In this document: piece by piece, positions 17,629 to 25,476 of the stretch
Layout of the letters: each line of letters begins with the position of its first letter
Numbering within the stretch: position 1 is the stretch's first letter
Assembly (NCBI RefSeq): GCF_013113835.1
Contig: NZ_VTYQ01000003.1
Location: forward strand, 124,001-188,000
Length of the DNA: 64,000 nucleotides
Source: Vibrio sp. RE88
GTDB taxonomy: Bacteria; Pseudomonadota; Gammaproteobacteria; Enterobacterales; Vibrionaceae
Direction of reading: 5' to 3'
Notes under the pieces: model-generated
Told to the model about the DNA's origin: nothing
What the model saw: the letters and a program-made list of their open reading frames with translations, nothing else
Databases searched by the model: none
Position numbers and translations under genes: made by a program

Positions 17629-17689
17629 GGATTATCAAAAACAAAAAAGAAGCCCGGAAGAGCAAGGAATGAATCAGCTTTCATCTTAG
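17600..17689 (+). CDS. possible 29-residue leader peptide upstream of mesX
   Basis: ATG at 17600 is preceded by GAGG at four bases. The frame reads MEKAVVAQIWDYQKQKRSPE and on to a TAG at 17687-17689, 21 bases before the mesX start. It has two methionine codons and no run of sulfur amino acids, so classical attenuation is not obvious. It may be a coupled small ORF or chance. Confidence 0.35.
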   Translation: MEKAVVAQIWDYQKQKRSPEEQGMNQLSS

Positions 17690-17710
17690 GAAATAGGATA
17701 ACAGATCACC

Positions 17711-18685
17711 ATGAATACAGACTTCACATTTACTATCAAGAGCCTTAGCCTCGATGAGAACTATCGCCCTGCTGACAGCACACGTATTACGACCAATTTT
17801 GCCAACCTAGCGAGAGGCGAAAGTCGACAACAAAACCTACGCAATGCACTACAGATGATTGATAACAACTTCAATGCATTAGCACATTGGGACAACCCGA
17901 ACGGTGATCGTTATTCTGTTGAATTGGAAATCGTATCCGTCGATATGGATATTGAGGCAGGCGGTGAGAGCTTCCCTTCGATTGAAGTACTCAAAACTTA
18001 CATTGTCGACCATAAAACCAATGAGCGCATTGAAGGGATCGTAGGGAATAATTTTTCGTCTTATGTACGAGATTATGATTTCAGTGTTCTTCTACTTGAC
18101 CATAATAAAGGCAAACCTCAATTCAGTATTCCAGAAAATTTTGGTGAGCTGCACGGCAAACTATTTAAGCATTTCGTCAGCTCAGAAACATATAAGCAGA
18201 ACTTTAAAAAGCCACCAGTTATTTGTTTGAGTGTTTCGGATAACAAAACGTATCACCGAACTGAAAATCAACACCCGGTATTAGGTTTTGAATACGAGCC
18301 GAATGAGTCTTCTCTCACGGAACAATATTTCCAGAAAATGGGGCTACAAGTTCGTTACTTTATGCCGCCAAACAGTGTTGCACCTTTCGCATTTTATTTC
18401 TTTGGCGATTTACTCAACGATTACACCAACTTGGAGCTGATTAGTACGATCAGCACGATGGAAACGTTCCAAAAAATCTATCGCCCGGAAATCTATAACG
18501 CGAACGCTGCAGCAGGTACCTCTTATCAGCCAAGTTTGAAAAATAGTGATCATTCATTGACGCAAATTGTTTATGACCGTGAAGAGCGTAGCCGCTTAGC
18601 TATTGAGCAAGGGAAGTTTGCTGAAGAGCACTTCATCAAACCATACCAGACCGTTCTTGAACAGTGGTCAGCAAATTACGCTTAA
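17711..18685 (+). CDS. mesX: DUF1852 protein, accessory factor of folate-independent methionine synthase
   Basis: 324 residues starting MNTDFTFTIKSLSLDENYRP and matching DUF1852 along its length (NFANLARGESRQQNLRNALQMID, ELEIVSVDMDIEAGGESFPSIE, a C-terminal SLTQIVYDREERSRLAIEQG). Published work on folate-independent methionine synthases found that MesD needs a DUF1852 partner, MesX, and oxygen; together they methylate homocysteine without methyl-folate. It is 28 bases from mesD in the same direction, the conserved arrangement. Its own catalytic role is not settled. Confidence 0.88.
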   Translation: MNTDFTFTIKSLSLDENYRPADSTRITTNFANLARGESRQQNLRNALQMIDNNFNALAHWDNPNGDRYSVELEIVSVDMDIEAGGESFPSIEVLKTYIVDHKTNERIEGIVGNNFSSYVRDYDFSVLLLDHNKGKPQFSIPENFGELHGKLFKHFVSSETYKQNFKKPPVICLSVSDNKTYHRTENQHPVLGFEYEPNESSLTEQYFQKMGLQVRYFMPPNSVAPFAFYFFGDLLNDYTNLELISTISTMETFQKIYRPEIYNANAAAGTSYQPSLKNSDHSLTQIVYDREERSRLAIEQGKFAEEHFIKPYQTVLEQWSANYA

Positions 18686-18713
18686 CAACTAACGAAAACA
18701 AAAAGCACTTACT

Positions 18714-19748
18714 ATGAAAACACTATTACCAACTTCAACGGCGGGGAGCCTGCCAAAACCTTCTTGGCTGGCACAACCTGAAACACTTTGGTCACCTTGG
18801 AAACTACAAGGCGATGAACTGACGGATGGCAAACACGATGCTCTACGTCTGTCATTACAAGAACAACAGCATGCCGGTGTGGATATCGTCAGCGATGGTG
18901 AGCAAACACGTCAGCACTTTGTTACCACCTTCATTGAACACCTGAGCGGCGTTGATTTTGAAAACCGCCAAACGGTTAAGATCCGTGACAGATACGATGC
19001 AAGCGTGCCAACTGTTGTTGGCCCTGTCAGCCGCCAAAAACCTGTATTTGTTGAAGATGCGAAATTCTTACGCCAGCAAACAGATCAACCGATTAAATGG
19101 GCGCTACCTGGCCCAATGACGATGATTGACACGCTTTACGATGATCACTACAAAAGTCGCGAAAAGCTCGCATGGGAATTTGCAAAAATACTCAACCAAG
19201 AAGCCAAAGAACTCGAGGCCGCTGGGGTGGATATTATCCAATTTGATGAGCCTGCCTTTAACGTCTTTTTCGATGACGTCAACGACTGGGGCATCGCATG
19301 CCTAGAAAGAGCCATCGAAGGGCTAAAGTGTGAGACGGCGGTCCATATCTGTTACGGCTACGGTATTAAGGCCAATACAGACTGGAAGAAAACGCTGGGC
19401 TCTGAGTGGAGACAATATGAAGAGGTTTTCCCTAAGCTACAGCAATCCAACATCGACATTATCTCACTGGAATGTCATAACTCTCGGGTACCAATTGAGC
19501 TACTGGAACTCATCAGAGGCAAAAAGGTGATGGTGGGCGCTATAGACGTTGCAACCAATACCATTGAGACACCCGAGGAAGTCGCAGAGACGCTAAGAAA
19601 GGCATTACAGTACGTCGATGCCGACAAACTTTACCCTTGCACCAACTGTGGTATGGCTCCACTGCCACGTGATGTATCAAGCGGCAAGCTCAATGCCTTA
19701 GCAGCTGGCGCAGAGATAATCCGCAGAGAACTCGCTGGCGCGAGCTAG
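18714..19748 (+). CDS. mesD: core MetE-like methionine synthase (MesD type)
   Basis: 344 residues, equal to only the C-terminal catalytic half of MetE. It begins LLPTSTAGSLPKPSWLA. Zinc ligands expected from MetE are all there: His and Cys in AVHICYGYG, Glu in SLECHNS and Cys in CTNCGMAPLP (around residues 309-312). The N-terminal folate-binding half of MetE is missing, in keeping with a methyl donor other than 5-methyl-tetrahydrofolate. It forms an operon with mesX. Confidence 0.88.
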   Translation: MKTLLPTSTAGSLPKPSWLAQPETLWSPWKLQGDELTDGKHDALRLSLQEQQHAGVDIVSDGEQTRQHFVTTFIEHLSGVDFENRQTVKIRDRYDASVPTVVGPVSRQKPVFVEDAKFLRQQTDQPIKWALPGPMTMIDTLYDDHYKSREKLAWEFAKILNQEAKELEAAGVDIIQFDEPAFNVFFDDVNDWGIACLERAIEGLKCETAVHICYGYGIKANTDWKKTLGSEWRQYEEVFPKLQQSNIDIISLECHNSRVPIELLELIRGKKVMVGAIDVATNTIETPEEVAETLRKALQYVDADKLYPCTNCGMAPLPRDVSSGKLNALAAGAEIIRRELAGAS

Positions 19749-19779
19749 AGGCGGTAAGGGCCGTTCTCAAATCACAAAA

Positions 19780-19804
19780 TAAGGTGGCAATTGATGCCAC
19801 CTTA
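19780..19804. terminator. hairpin after mesD, possible terminator
   Basis: Perfect 10-bp stem TAAGGTGGCA / TGCCACCTTA with loop ATTGA, between mesD and a convergent GNAT gene. There is no U-run on the plus strand, so termination strength is doubtful. Confidence 0.55.
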
Positions 19805-19884
19805 CGTCGTTACTAAGCCGCTATTTTCGAGTGTTCGGTTCAACCCCAAGATCACTTATTGCCGAGAATCCTGAAAGTACGTTC

Positions 19885-20349
19885 CTAAAGTTGCTTTTCC
19901 ATTGGAATACAATCCAAGCTAATACCTCTTGGAGAATGATAAGTTGAGAGACTATCTCCGACAAACCCACACGAGCGATAAAAAGGCGCGGCATTTAAAG
20001 TTGAATCCAACTTTAACGTATGTAAACCATGTTGCTTAGCTAGCTCTTCCAGAAAAGCCAGCATTTGTTTTGCGGCCCCTCGCCCAAAGAAATCTGGTTC
20101 GACAAAAATGGCATCAACCATACCTGTTTCGGTATTCAGTTTGCCGCTTCCGATGACTTGACCATCTATTTCTGAAACGTAAAAGGTATTGACGACATCT
20201 TGGGTAAATCCATAGGATACTTCTCCTTGAGTCCATAGAGAGAGCTGCTCTTCAGAATAAGAGCCAGAACATTTTTCAACAATAGCTCGCTTACGGAGTC
20301 CAAAGATCACCTGTGTATCAGACTCAATCGCTTTTCTAATGGTTACCAT
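19885..20349 (-). CDS. GNAT-family N-acetyltransferase
   Basis: 154 residues. IRKAIESDTQVIFGLRKRAI at the start, VDAIFVEPDFFGRGAAKQMLAFLEEL as the acetyl-CoA loop and LNAAPFYRSCGFVGDSLSTYHSPRG at the end. The last block is typical for the YafP-like group with unknown amine substrates. Confidence 0.83.
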   Translation of the reverse strand: MVTIRKAIESDTQVIFGLRKRAIVEKCSGSYSEEQLSLWTQGEVSYGFTQDVVNTFYVSEIDGQVIGSGKLNTETGMVDAIFVEPDFFGRGAAKQMLAFLEELAKQHGLHTLKLDSTLNAAPFYRSCGFVGDSLSTYHSPRGISLDCIPMEKQL

Positions 20350-20449
20350 CCACTTCTCCCTGCTACCTTTCGTAAAATGCTGATTTAAGAGTGAAGCAGA
20401 GCAACATTGACCATACTAAAAGCGTCAAGAGCTCCTCCTACAACCCTCG

Positions 20450-20881
20450 TTAACTGTTCGAAACACCGACGATTGAAAAGTGATGACTTGCGATATTAAA
20501 CCCTTCACGCAGATAAAACTTATGTGCAGGGAAACGTTGAACACCCGAATCTAGATGAATTTGCTCACAACCGTGTTCAATTGCGTACGACTTAAACCAA
20601 TTGATTAGGAGTTTACCAACACCACGAGAGCGAAATTGAGAGTTTGTTACTAAGTCTTCAATGTAGATATGCTTACCCCATGCAAGCTTTTCTCCCACAC
20701 TAAATCCCGCGACAGCAAGTACCCCTTCAGATGATTTCACATAAACAACCTGATAGCCATTCAGTTGCTGTTTATCAATTTGTGCCGATAAGGAATCTAA
20801 ATGGTAATTGGGGCGAAGTTGCATCAGCACCTCAAGCACTGATGTGTAATCGGCGTTTTTCTCTAGAAACTGGACTTCCAT
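20450..20881 (-). CDS. GNAT-family N-acetyltransferase
   Basis: I start at MEVQFLEKNADY (20881) because of a GGAG seven bases upstream. Blocks: YIEDLVTNSQFRSRGVGKLLINWFKSYA and LDSGVQRFPAHKFYLREGFNIASHHF, a pattern of the PA4794/AAC-type single-domain GNATs that can act on amino sugars or peptides. The stop sits in an AGTTAAC context. Confidence 0.82.
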   Translation of the reverse strand: MEVQFLEKNADYTSVLEVLMQLRPNYHLDSLSAQIDKQQLNGYQVVYVKSSEGVLAVAGFSVGEKLAWGKHIYIEDLVTNSQFRSRGVGKLLINWFKSYAIEHGCEQIHLDSGVQRFPAHKFYLREGFNIASHHFSIVGVSNS

Positions 20882-21008
20882 GTTTTCTCCATCTAATCGG
20901 CTATACATGTTAATAGCTAAGCAATATTCGTTATCTACACCCAACCATTGCACTACACCACTTTCAGTAGCTGTTTTTGCGAGCGATTAAGCCGCTACCA
21001 TACCAAGG

Positions 21009-21338
21009 CTACTTAAGGCGTTCTTGCCATTTACCATTGTTTTCATGCTTGCACTTTTCTTCGGTGTCAAAACGAACATGTCGTCGTATATCTTTGAGGT
21101 TGATATCGATTGATACCAGCTTCTTCTTGATAAGAGAGCACATGTCGTCGAGGTCGGCTTTGGCTAGGTTTGCATCAGTATCGTAAACACAAATCACCGA
21201 CAGAGATCCGGGGAAAGCATCATAATTCACTAGGTGTGTTAACCACATGAATCCTTCGGATTCCTCTTGTGCCACATCACATGCCTCGGTTAGGGCGATT
21301 CTGATAGCGTTATCTCGTTTCTTATCTGTCTTTCTCAT
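21009..21338 (-). CDS. conserved Vibrio-type hypothetical protein
   Basis: 109 residues: MRKTDKKRDNAIRIALTEACDVAQEESEGFMWLTHLVNY, then SLSVICVYDTDANLAK and a basic C-terminus ending in DTEEKCKHENNGKW. Relatives are common in Vibrio and Shewanella and sometimes carry the label Fis-family regulator, for which I see no support: there is no helix-turn-helix resembling Fis. Role unknown. Confidence 0.65.
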   Translation of the reverse strand: MRKTDKKRDNAIRIALTEACDVAQEESEGFMWLTHLVNYDAFPGSLSVICVYDTDANLAKADLDDMCSLIKKKLVSIDINLKDIRRHVRFDTEEKCKHENNGKWQERLK

Positions 21339-21463
21339 TGTTACTTACCTTAAAAATGCTTACCGCTTTATTACGTCATGCTCAAAGCTGTTCCCATACC
21401 TAAACCGCAGCCTCAGAATGACATCAAAACAACCAACAACATGAGCTACTAATAAAGGCTTTG

Positions 21464-21982
21464 TTATGTAGCAATATTGTTCTTGGTATAGATATGGTCA
21501 GCATATAATCTGTCACCAATTTTATACGCATCTGGAACAATTTCTTTAAGCGAAAAGCCACTTCTCAAAAGCACTTTTTCAGAGCCTATATTCCCTTCAG
21601 TCACTATTGCGCTAAATGATTGAATACCCAGCTCTTCAACAGCCCAGATTATTAACGCGTTTAGTGATTCAGTTCCAAACCCTAGGCCATGATATTGCGG
21701 CAAAAATAGGTACCCTACTTCGGCCACCCCATCGACTAAACGAAAGCCAGTGACTCCTACTTTTTCACCGGTCTCACGCAGGGTGATTGTTAAGCACAAC
21801 CATTGCTCCGAATTCCTATTCCAGGCCGGTAGCCTAGACTCAAAACTTTGCTTTATGTCTTCAGGTGAAGGCTCATCAAAACATAAGTTTATTACTCTAG
21901 GCTCCCGGTTCAGAGACTGAAATAACTCCCAGTCGGAATCCTTAATTTGAGCCATATCTAACCTATTAGTTTGTATTTTCAT
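21464..21982 (-). CDS. GNAT acetyltransferase, RimJ/RimL-like; probable former cassette gene
   Basis: Starts MKIQTNRLDMAQI at 21982. Acetyl-CoA loop: EVGYLFLPQYHGLGFGTESLNALI, with the VTEGNIGSEKVLLRSGF block after it. The stop codon TAA lies inside GTTA at 21463-21466 in the context GGCTTTGTTATG, the same way cassette genes in the array take their stop from the attC R'' box. No full attC is visible, so I infer a decayed one. Confidence 0.78.
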   Translation of the reverse strand: MKIQTNRLDMAQIKDSDWELFQSLNREPRVINLCFDEPSPEDIKQSFESRLPAWNRNSEQWLCLTITLRETGEKVGVTGFRLVDGVAEVGYLFLPQYHGLGFGTESLNALIIWAVEELGIQSFSAIVTEGNIGSEKVLLRSGFSLKEIVPDAYKIGDRLYADHIYTKNNIAT

Positions 21983-22131
21983 TGATCGTACCGCCCTTAT
22001 TGCAATAATACTGCGCGAAGATGCCAGCAGTGTCTCCTCCAAACTTAACTTATTGGTTATAAAAGCGAAAGTAGGCTCGATATAAAAATGCTAAGTGGGA
22101 TAATTCATCTTATGAAGCTCTGCTTTGCGTG

Positions 22132-22353
22132 CTACTTGCAGAAAGTATCAATGTACAGTGCTTCGACCTTGTCTCTCGCCCACTGAGTACGACGCAAAAA
22201 CTTTAAAGACGATTTAATGGAAGGATTGTTGTAGAAACAATTGATTTGGATTTCTGCATCTAACCCTTCCCATCCGTAGTGTTCTTGTAAACGTACAAGG
22301 ATTTTTTCAAGGGTCAAACCGTGCAAGGGGTTATTGGGCTGTTCCTGGCTCAT
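22132..22353 (-). CDS. VF530-type (DUF2132) small DNA-binding protein
   Basis: 73 residues reading [33 protein letters not shown] then [26 protein letters not shown]. This is the VF530 family named after a Vibrio fischeri protein, an alpha-helical fold with reported DNA-binding ability. Full length, with AGGAA upstream of the start. Confidence 0.85.
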   Translation of the reverse strand: MSQEQPNNPLHGLTLEKILVRLQEHYGWEGLDAEIQINCFYNNPSIKSSLKFLRRTQWARDKVEALYIDTFCK

Positions 22354-22466
22354 TTGAGGAAATTCCTGAGTGCAAATATCTAGAGCAGAGTTTACCAGAT
22401 TAAGGCTTACTGTTTTTCAGTTTCCTCCAATATGGGCCTCTGCCAGCTGAAATTCACTCTAAATGC

Positions 22467-23243
22467 TTATTCGCTGCACAATGCGCGTTGAATTCTCTCT
22501 TTGTTCATCGAGATGTATTCGATGTCATTTAGGTATGCCTGAAGGTGGCCTTCCTCGATGTTTTTAGCAAAGGTTTCATTGCCATTTTCCGCCTCTTTAA
22601 CCATAAAAGAGACTAAAGCCTTTAAGCGATGGACCATAACATCAGCCAGTTGTGCCCTTTCCGACTCTGTCGCTCCATAGCTATCACAGAAGAGCTTAGC
22701 TCTAGATATTTGATCTTCAGCTGTACCCAACTTATCAGCCTTATCCGTTTTAAAGGGAGACCAACAATAAACCGAATAAGCCAAGTCCCATACTCTTGGT
22801 GCAGGATGTGCAGTGTCGAAGTCAAAAGCCCCGACCACTGATTTTCCACTAAGAGCAACATTGTACGGAGTAAAGTCACCGTGACAGATAACCTCAAATG
22901 GTTCTCTAGGCTCCAGCATCCACTGCTGATTATGGACATCAATCTGACTTAGCAATGAGACGGTCGAATCATGAATTTTACGCAGCAATTTACCCGCAGA
23001 AGTGAGTGCTTCTGCGGAGGCTATAGCCCCAATCATAGGGTAATTATATGTATCACCAGCGATAAAACTTAGGACTTCTTGATTATCTTTGATACCTATA
23101 AATTTGGGGCACTCAGGCATATTTGAGTGTTCAAAGTGCGTTAACAGTTGATGAACCGTTGCACTCCAAGGTTGAAGGGGTCGATAAACGACATCTCCAT
23201 CTCGATAGATTGCGGACTCACGTCCGCCTGATAATTCTTCCAT
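22467..23243 (-). CDS. APH-family phosphotransferase (aminoglycoside/choline kinase-like)
   Basis: About 258 residues from MEELSGGRESAIYRDGDVVYRP; an AGGAG precedes ATG 23243, while the longer frame overlaps the lipoprotein gene. The Brenner motif HGDFTPYN and the metal-binding DFDTAHPAPRVWDLAY are intact, so it should be an active small-molecule kinase. The target could be a drug, choline, a sugar or an amino acid. Its stop sits in a GCATTTAGAGTGAATT context that resembles a decayed attC R'' end. Confidence 0.8.
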   Translation of the reverse strand: MEELSGGRESAIYRDGDVVYRPLQPWSATVHQLLTHFEHSNMPECPKFIGIKDNQEVLSFIAGDTYNYPMIGAIASAEALTSAGKLLRKIHDSTVSLLSQIDVHNQQWMLEPREPFEVICHGDFTPYNVALSGKSVVGAFDFDTAHPAPRVWDLAYSVYCWSPFKTDKADKLGTAEDQISRAKLFCDSYGATESERAQLADVMVHRLKALVSFMVKEAENGNETFAKNIEEGHLQAYLNDIEYISMNKERIQRALCSE

Positions 23244-23271
23244 GATACTCCTGTTGTAACACCGAAAACCG

Positions 23272-24108
23272 TTAGCGTTGAGAGCGACTACTAAGCATTT
23301 TCTTATTTCTTCTAACAAGATAAATAAGCATCAAGCCCAATACCGTTAGCCAACTAAAACTACTGCCACTATAGTTGCTCTTATAACTCACATCCGCGAC
23401 ATTTTCTTCCTTCACGCGGACCTTGAAATTGTCCAGTTCTTTGTGAAGATTTTCAATCATGTCTGTTACTGCGTCAGTATAACCTTCGCTTGAATTTTCA
23501 TAGAACGTATCCTCAACACCGACTGCGGTAGACAACGATTCGACGCTACTTAACCCCGGAGCCCTAAACAGCATTTGAGTACTTTCAATATCAAAAACGG
23601 CGGTATCAACAAAAGTTTGAGTGGTATTTTCATTTCCAGGAATCAAATACATGCCGGCGATTGTCCAGTACAGCAATGCCGCATTATTTTGTGTGCTTCG
23701 AGTGACTTGGTCATACGACACTAAAGCCATTACCTGCACATCATACAGCCTAGACAATTGCTTCAAATTATCAAAACCGCCGCCTTTTTGAAGGTATTTA
23801 TCTGAAATAATCTCTATCCTGTTGACATAACTTAAATCTGAAAATTTGGTCTTAACTTTTGAAAGCAGCTCATATTTTTTCTTCTCTGAAAGTGCAACTT
23901 GGTTAAAATCGGAACTGGGGACGAAGGCAATACCGACATTAACTGGAAGAGATAAGTGAGGAATCGAAGGCTGATGTTCTCGATAATTATCGGAGTCAGG
24001 ATAAAGAAAATCGACCAAACTACTAGAAGCCGTTGTCTCATTTTGAATTAAACCACTGCAGCCAGATAGACTGATTAGACTTACCAATAACAACGCTATT
24101 TTTTTCAT
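23272..24108 (-). CDS. rhombotarget-type lipoprotein with sorting-like C-terminal tail
   Basis: 278 residues. The N-terminus MKKIALLLVSLISLSGC is a lipoprotein signal with lipobox LSGC. The body (SLPVNVGIAFVPSSDFNQVALSEKKKYELLSKVKTKF, DVQVMALVSYDQV) matches the rhombotarget lipoprotein family. The C-terminus has Gly-Ser-Ser, a hydrophobic stretch (WLTVLGLMLIYLV) and RRNKK, the layout of a GlyGly-CTERM-like signal cut by rhombosortase. So it may be anchored at both ends, then processed. No rhombosortase gene is visible in the window. Confidence 0.75.
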   Translation of the reverse strand: MKKIALLLVSLISLSGCSGLIQNETTASSSLVDFLYPDSDNYREHQPSIPHLSLPVNVGIAFVPSSDFNQVALSEKKKYELLSKVKTKFSDLSYVNRIEIISDKYLQKGGGFDNLKQLSRLYDVQVMALVSYDQVTRSTQNNAALLYWTIAGMYLIPGNENTTQTFVDTAVFDIESTQMLFRAPGLSSVESLSTAVGVEDTFYENSSEGYTDAVTDMIENLHKELDNFKVRVKEENVADVSYKSNYSGSSFSWLTVLGLMLIYLVRRNKKMLSSRSQR

Positions 24109-24133
24109 ATAAAATCCATTTATTTGTTGATAC

Positions 24134-24157
24134 TAATGTAGAGCTAGCCCTACATTA
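24134..24157. promoter_or_regulatory. 24-bp palindrome upstream of the lipoprotein gene
   Basis: TAATGTAG-A-GCTAGC-C-CTACATTA is a palindrome with one mismatched pair. It lies 26 bases upstream of the ATG at 24108, where an operator for a dimeric repressor would sit. Confidence 0.45.
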
Positions 24158-24293
24158 AGGTGATATATTTTCTTAGCAAGCGATAGGACTCGGCTTTCCA
24201 AGAGTCTCGCTAATCTCTTCCAATAAAACTACTTCTTTCAGAATGCTTACTTGATTAACTGACACCACATAAAGGTATAAGTGTCTCTAGTAT

Positions 24294-24317
24294 CCACTCT
24301 AAATGCTTTGATATGAG
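24294..24317 (-). repeat. attC R''-end remnant
   Basis: On the minus strand CATATCAAAGCATTTAGAG.. closely follows the R'' end of several intact attC sites of the array (ATAACAAAGCATTTAAGAG..), differing by two substitutions and one missing base. The rest of the site is not recognisable. Confidence 0.45.
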
Positions 24318-24319
24318 TG

Positions 24320-24754
24320 TTATTCGGTTTGGACGGCTAATTTCTTAACAACGATTTCGTATTTACTTGTTAGCTTATCTTTTTTCAATACATAGTTAAT
24401 TGCTTGCATAGCTTGTCCGCTGAAGTAACCAGCCATCCATACTAATACCAATTGAGCATTGAATAGAAACTTAGGACTTTCGAAACCTGTCATACTTGGA
24501 AAGGAGTTCACAAGCATGACCGCTAACAAAACGATTATAATAGAGAACAATTGCTTCAATTCATACGCAACAAAATATACTACTGAGTTGTTATACCTAC
24601 CAATTTTTTCTAGTTCATACTCTGCCAATTTGAGCTTAACAATCGCACGCCTGTGACTGACGTACTTTACACCTATTCGCAACTTATCCCATGCGCCAAC
24701 AATGGCTAAAACGAAGCCAAAAATTGGCAATATCACTTCAAATACGACTTCCAT
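24320..24754 (-). CDS. membrane protein of unknown function, probable last cassette of the array
   Basis: 144 residues with an N-terminal membrane segment (VILPIFGFVLAIVGAWD) and two central ones (LFSIIIVLLAVMLV; LVLVWMAGYFSGQAM), and a soluble basic stretch between. No family recognised. It follows the R' end of the leftmost intact attC and is itself followed by an attC remnant, so it looks like a cassette gene fixed by loss of its recombination site. AGGAGAG precedes the start. Confidence 0.65.
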   Translation of the reverse strand: MEVVFEVILPIFGFVLAIVGAWDKLRIGVKYVSHRRAIVKLKLAEYELEKIGRYNNSVVYFVAYELKQLFSIIIVLLAVMLVNSFPSMTGFESPKFLFNAQLVLVWMAGYFSGQAMQAINYVLKKDKLTSKYEIVVKKLAVQTE

Positions 24755-24777
24755 ATGGATAACTCTCTCCTAACACC

Positions 24778-24898
24778 TAACGCCGAATTACGGGGTAGGC
24801 TGCGCTGCTACAAATTTAAACCATTGTGACATAAGCACTAACGCCAAACCAAAAACCAAAACTGCCAAGTGTTGAGAGTCCTATTGAACGACTTGTTA
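24778..24898 (-). repeat. attC site 1 (leftmost intact)
   Basis: TAACGCC core at left, CTTGTTA at right; internal CTGCCAAGTGTTG arm. Diverged from the other families (CCGAATTACGGGG). Closes the cassette with the plus-strand gene at 24950. Confidence 0.85.
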
Positions 24899-24949
24899 TG
24901 TTGCTGATAAAAGGTACAATCGCTAGCCTTATAACAAGGACTAGACCCA

Positions 24950-25342
24950 ATGCTATTTAACAACGATATCGATGAGATGATTAGCTATTTAGAACGTTTC
25001 TGCAAAGAACCACATGTAAAAGCACTTGATAGCGTCTCAGTTGAACAGATTAACTTACTTCTGGATTTCTTAGCACTAGCCCACAAGTTGAACTGTGATC
25101 TCTACGCTACGAGAAACCTAAAAAGTTCACACTTTATTGGTATTGGTGTCTTCGCTTTAACACAAGATCGAGCACCACATGGAAACCTGTTTCTCAAAGT
25201 CGAACGAGACCAACTTCACATTACATTTGAACTCGATATTTGTAATAAAGACAACTTATTAACACCAACCCGAGTGATTGATGCACTAACCTATCTGTCT
25301 GAAAGTTCAGGACACTCTCTTCTACCTGAAGACTACAACTAG
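24950..25342 (+). CDS. hypothetical protein in reverse orientation within its cassette
   Basis: 130 residues, MLFNNDIDEMISYLERFCKEP..., with AAGGAC eight bases before the ATG. Acidic and mostly helical at the start, then a beta-rich part (GNLFLKVERDQLHITFELDI). No family recognised. It is the only clear plus-strand gene in the array and so opposes the cassette direction; it must have its own promoter. Confidence 0.65.
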   Translation: MLFNNDIDEMISYLERFCKEPHVKALDSVSVEQINLLLDFLALAHKLNCDLYATRNLKSSHFIGIGVFALTQDRAPHGNLFLKVERDQLHITFELDICNKDNLLTPTRVIDALTYLSESSGHSLLPEDYN

Positions 25343-25353
25343 TGAATGCCACA

Positions 25354-25476
25354 TAACGCCGCGTTAAGTGGCGAGCAACGCCTGTCTCACTACCTAATCC
25401 ATTGTGACATAAACACTAATGCCAAACTGTGACACAAAACTGCCAAGCGTTGACTGTCCAACTGAACGCTTGGTTA
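25354..25476 (-). repeat. attC site 2
   Basis: Left arm CGCGTTAAGTGGCGAGCAACG, right arm CGCTTGGTTATG. Hybrid between two families of the array. Its last bases supply the stop codon of the HAD gene. Confidence 0.92.

Noticed and set aside
17520..17710. SAM or cobalamin riboswitch before mesX
   Set aside because: None of the conserved core bases of SAM-I, SAM-II or cobalamin riboswitches could be found; only a bulged hairpin and a small frame.
17384..17711. MetJ boxes (AGACGTCT repeats) upstream of mesX
   Set aside because: No AGACGTCT-like tandem repeats; the palindromes are of CATGAA type.
21009..21338. Annotation as a Fis-family regulator
   Set aside because: No Fis-like helix-turn-helix near the C-terminus; kept as conserved hypothetical.
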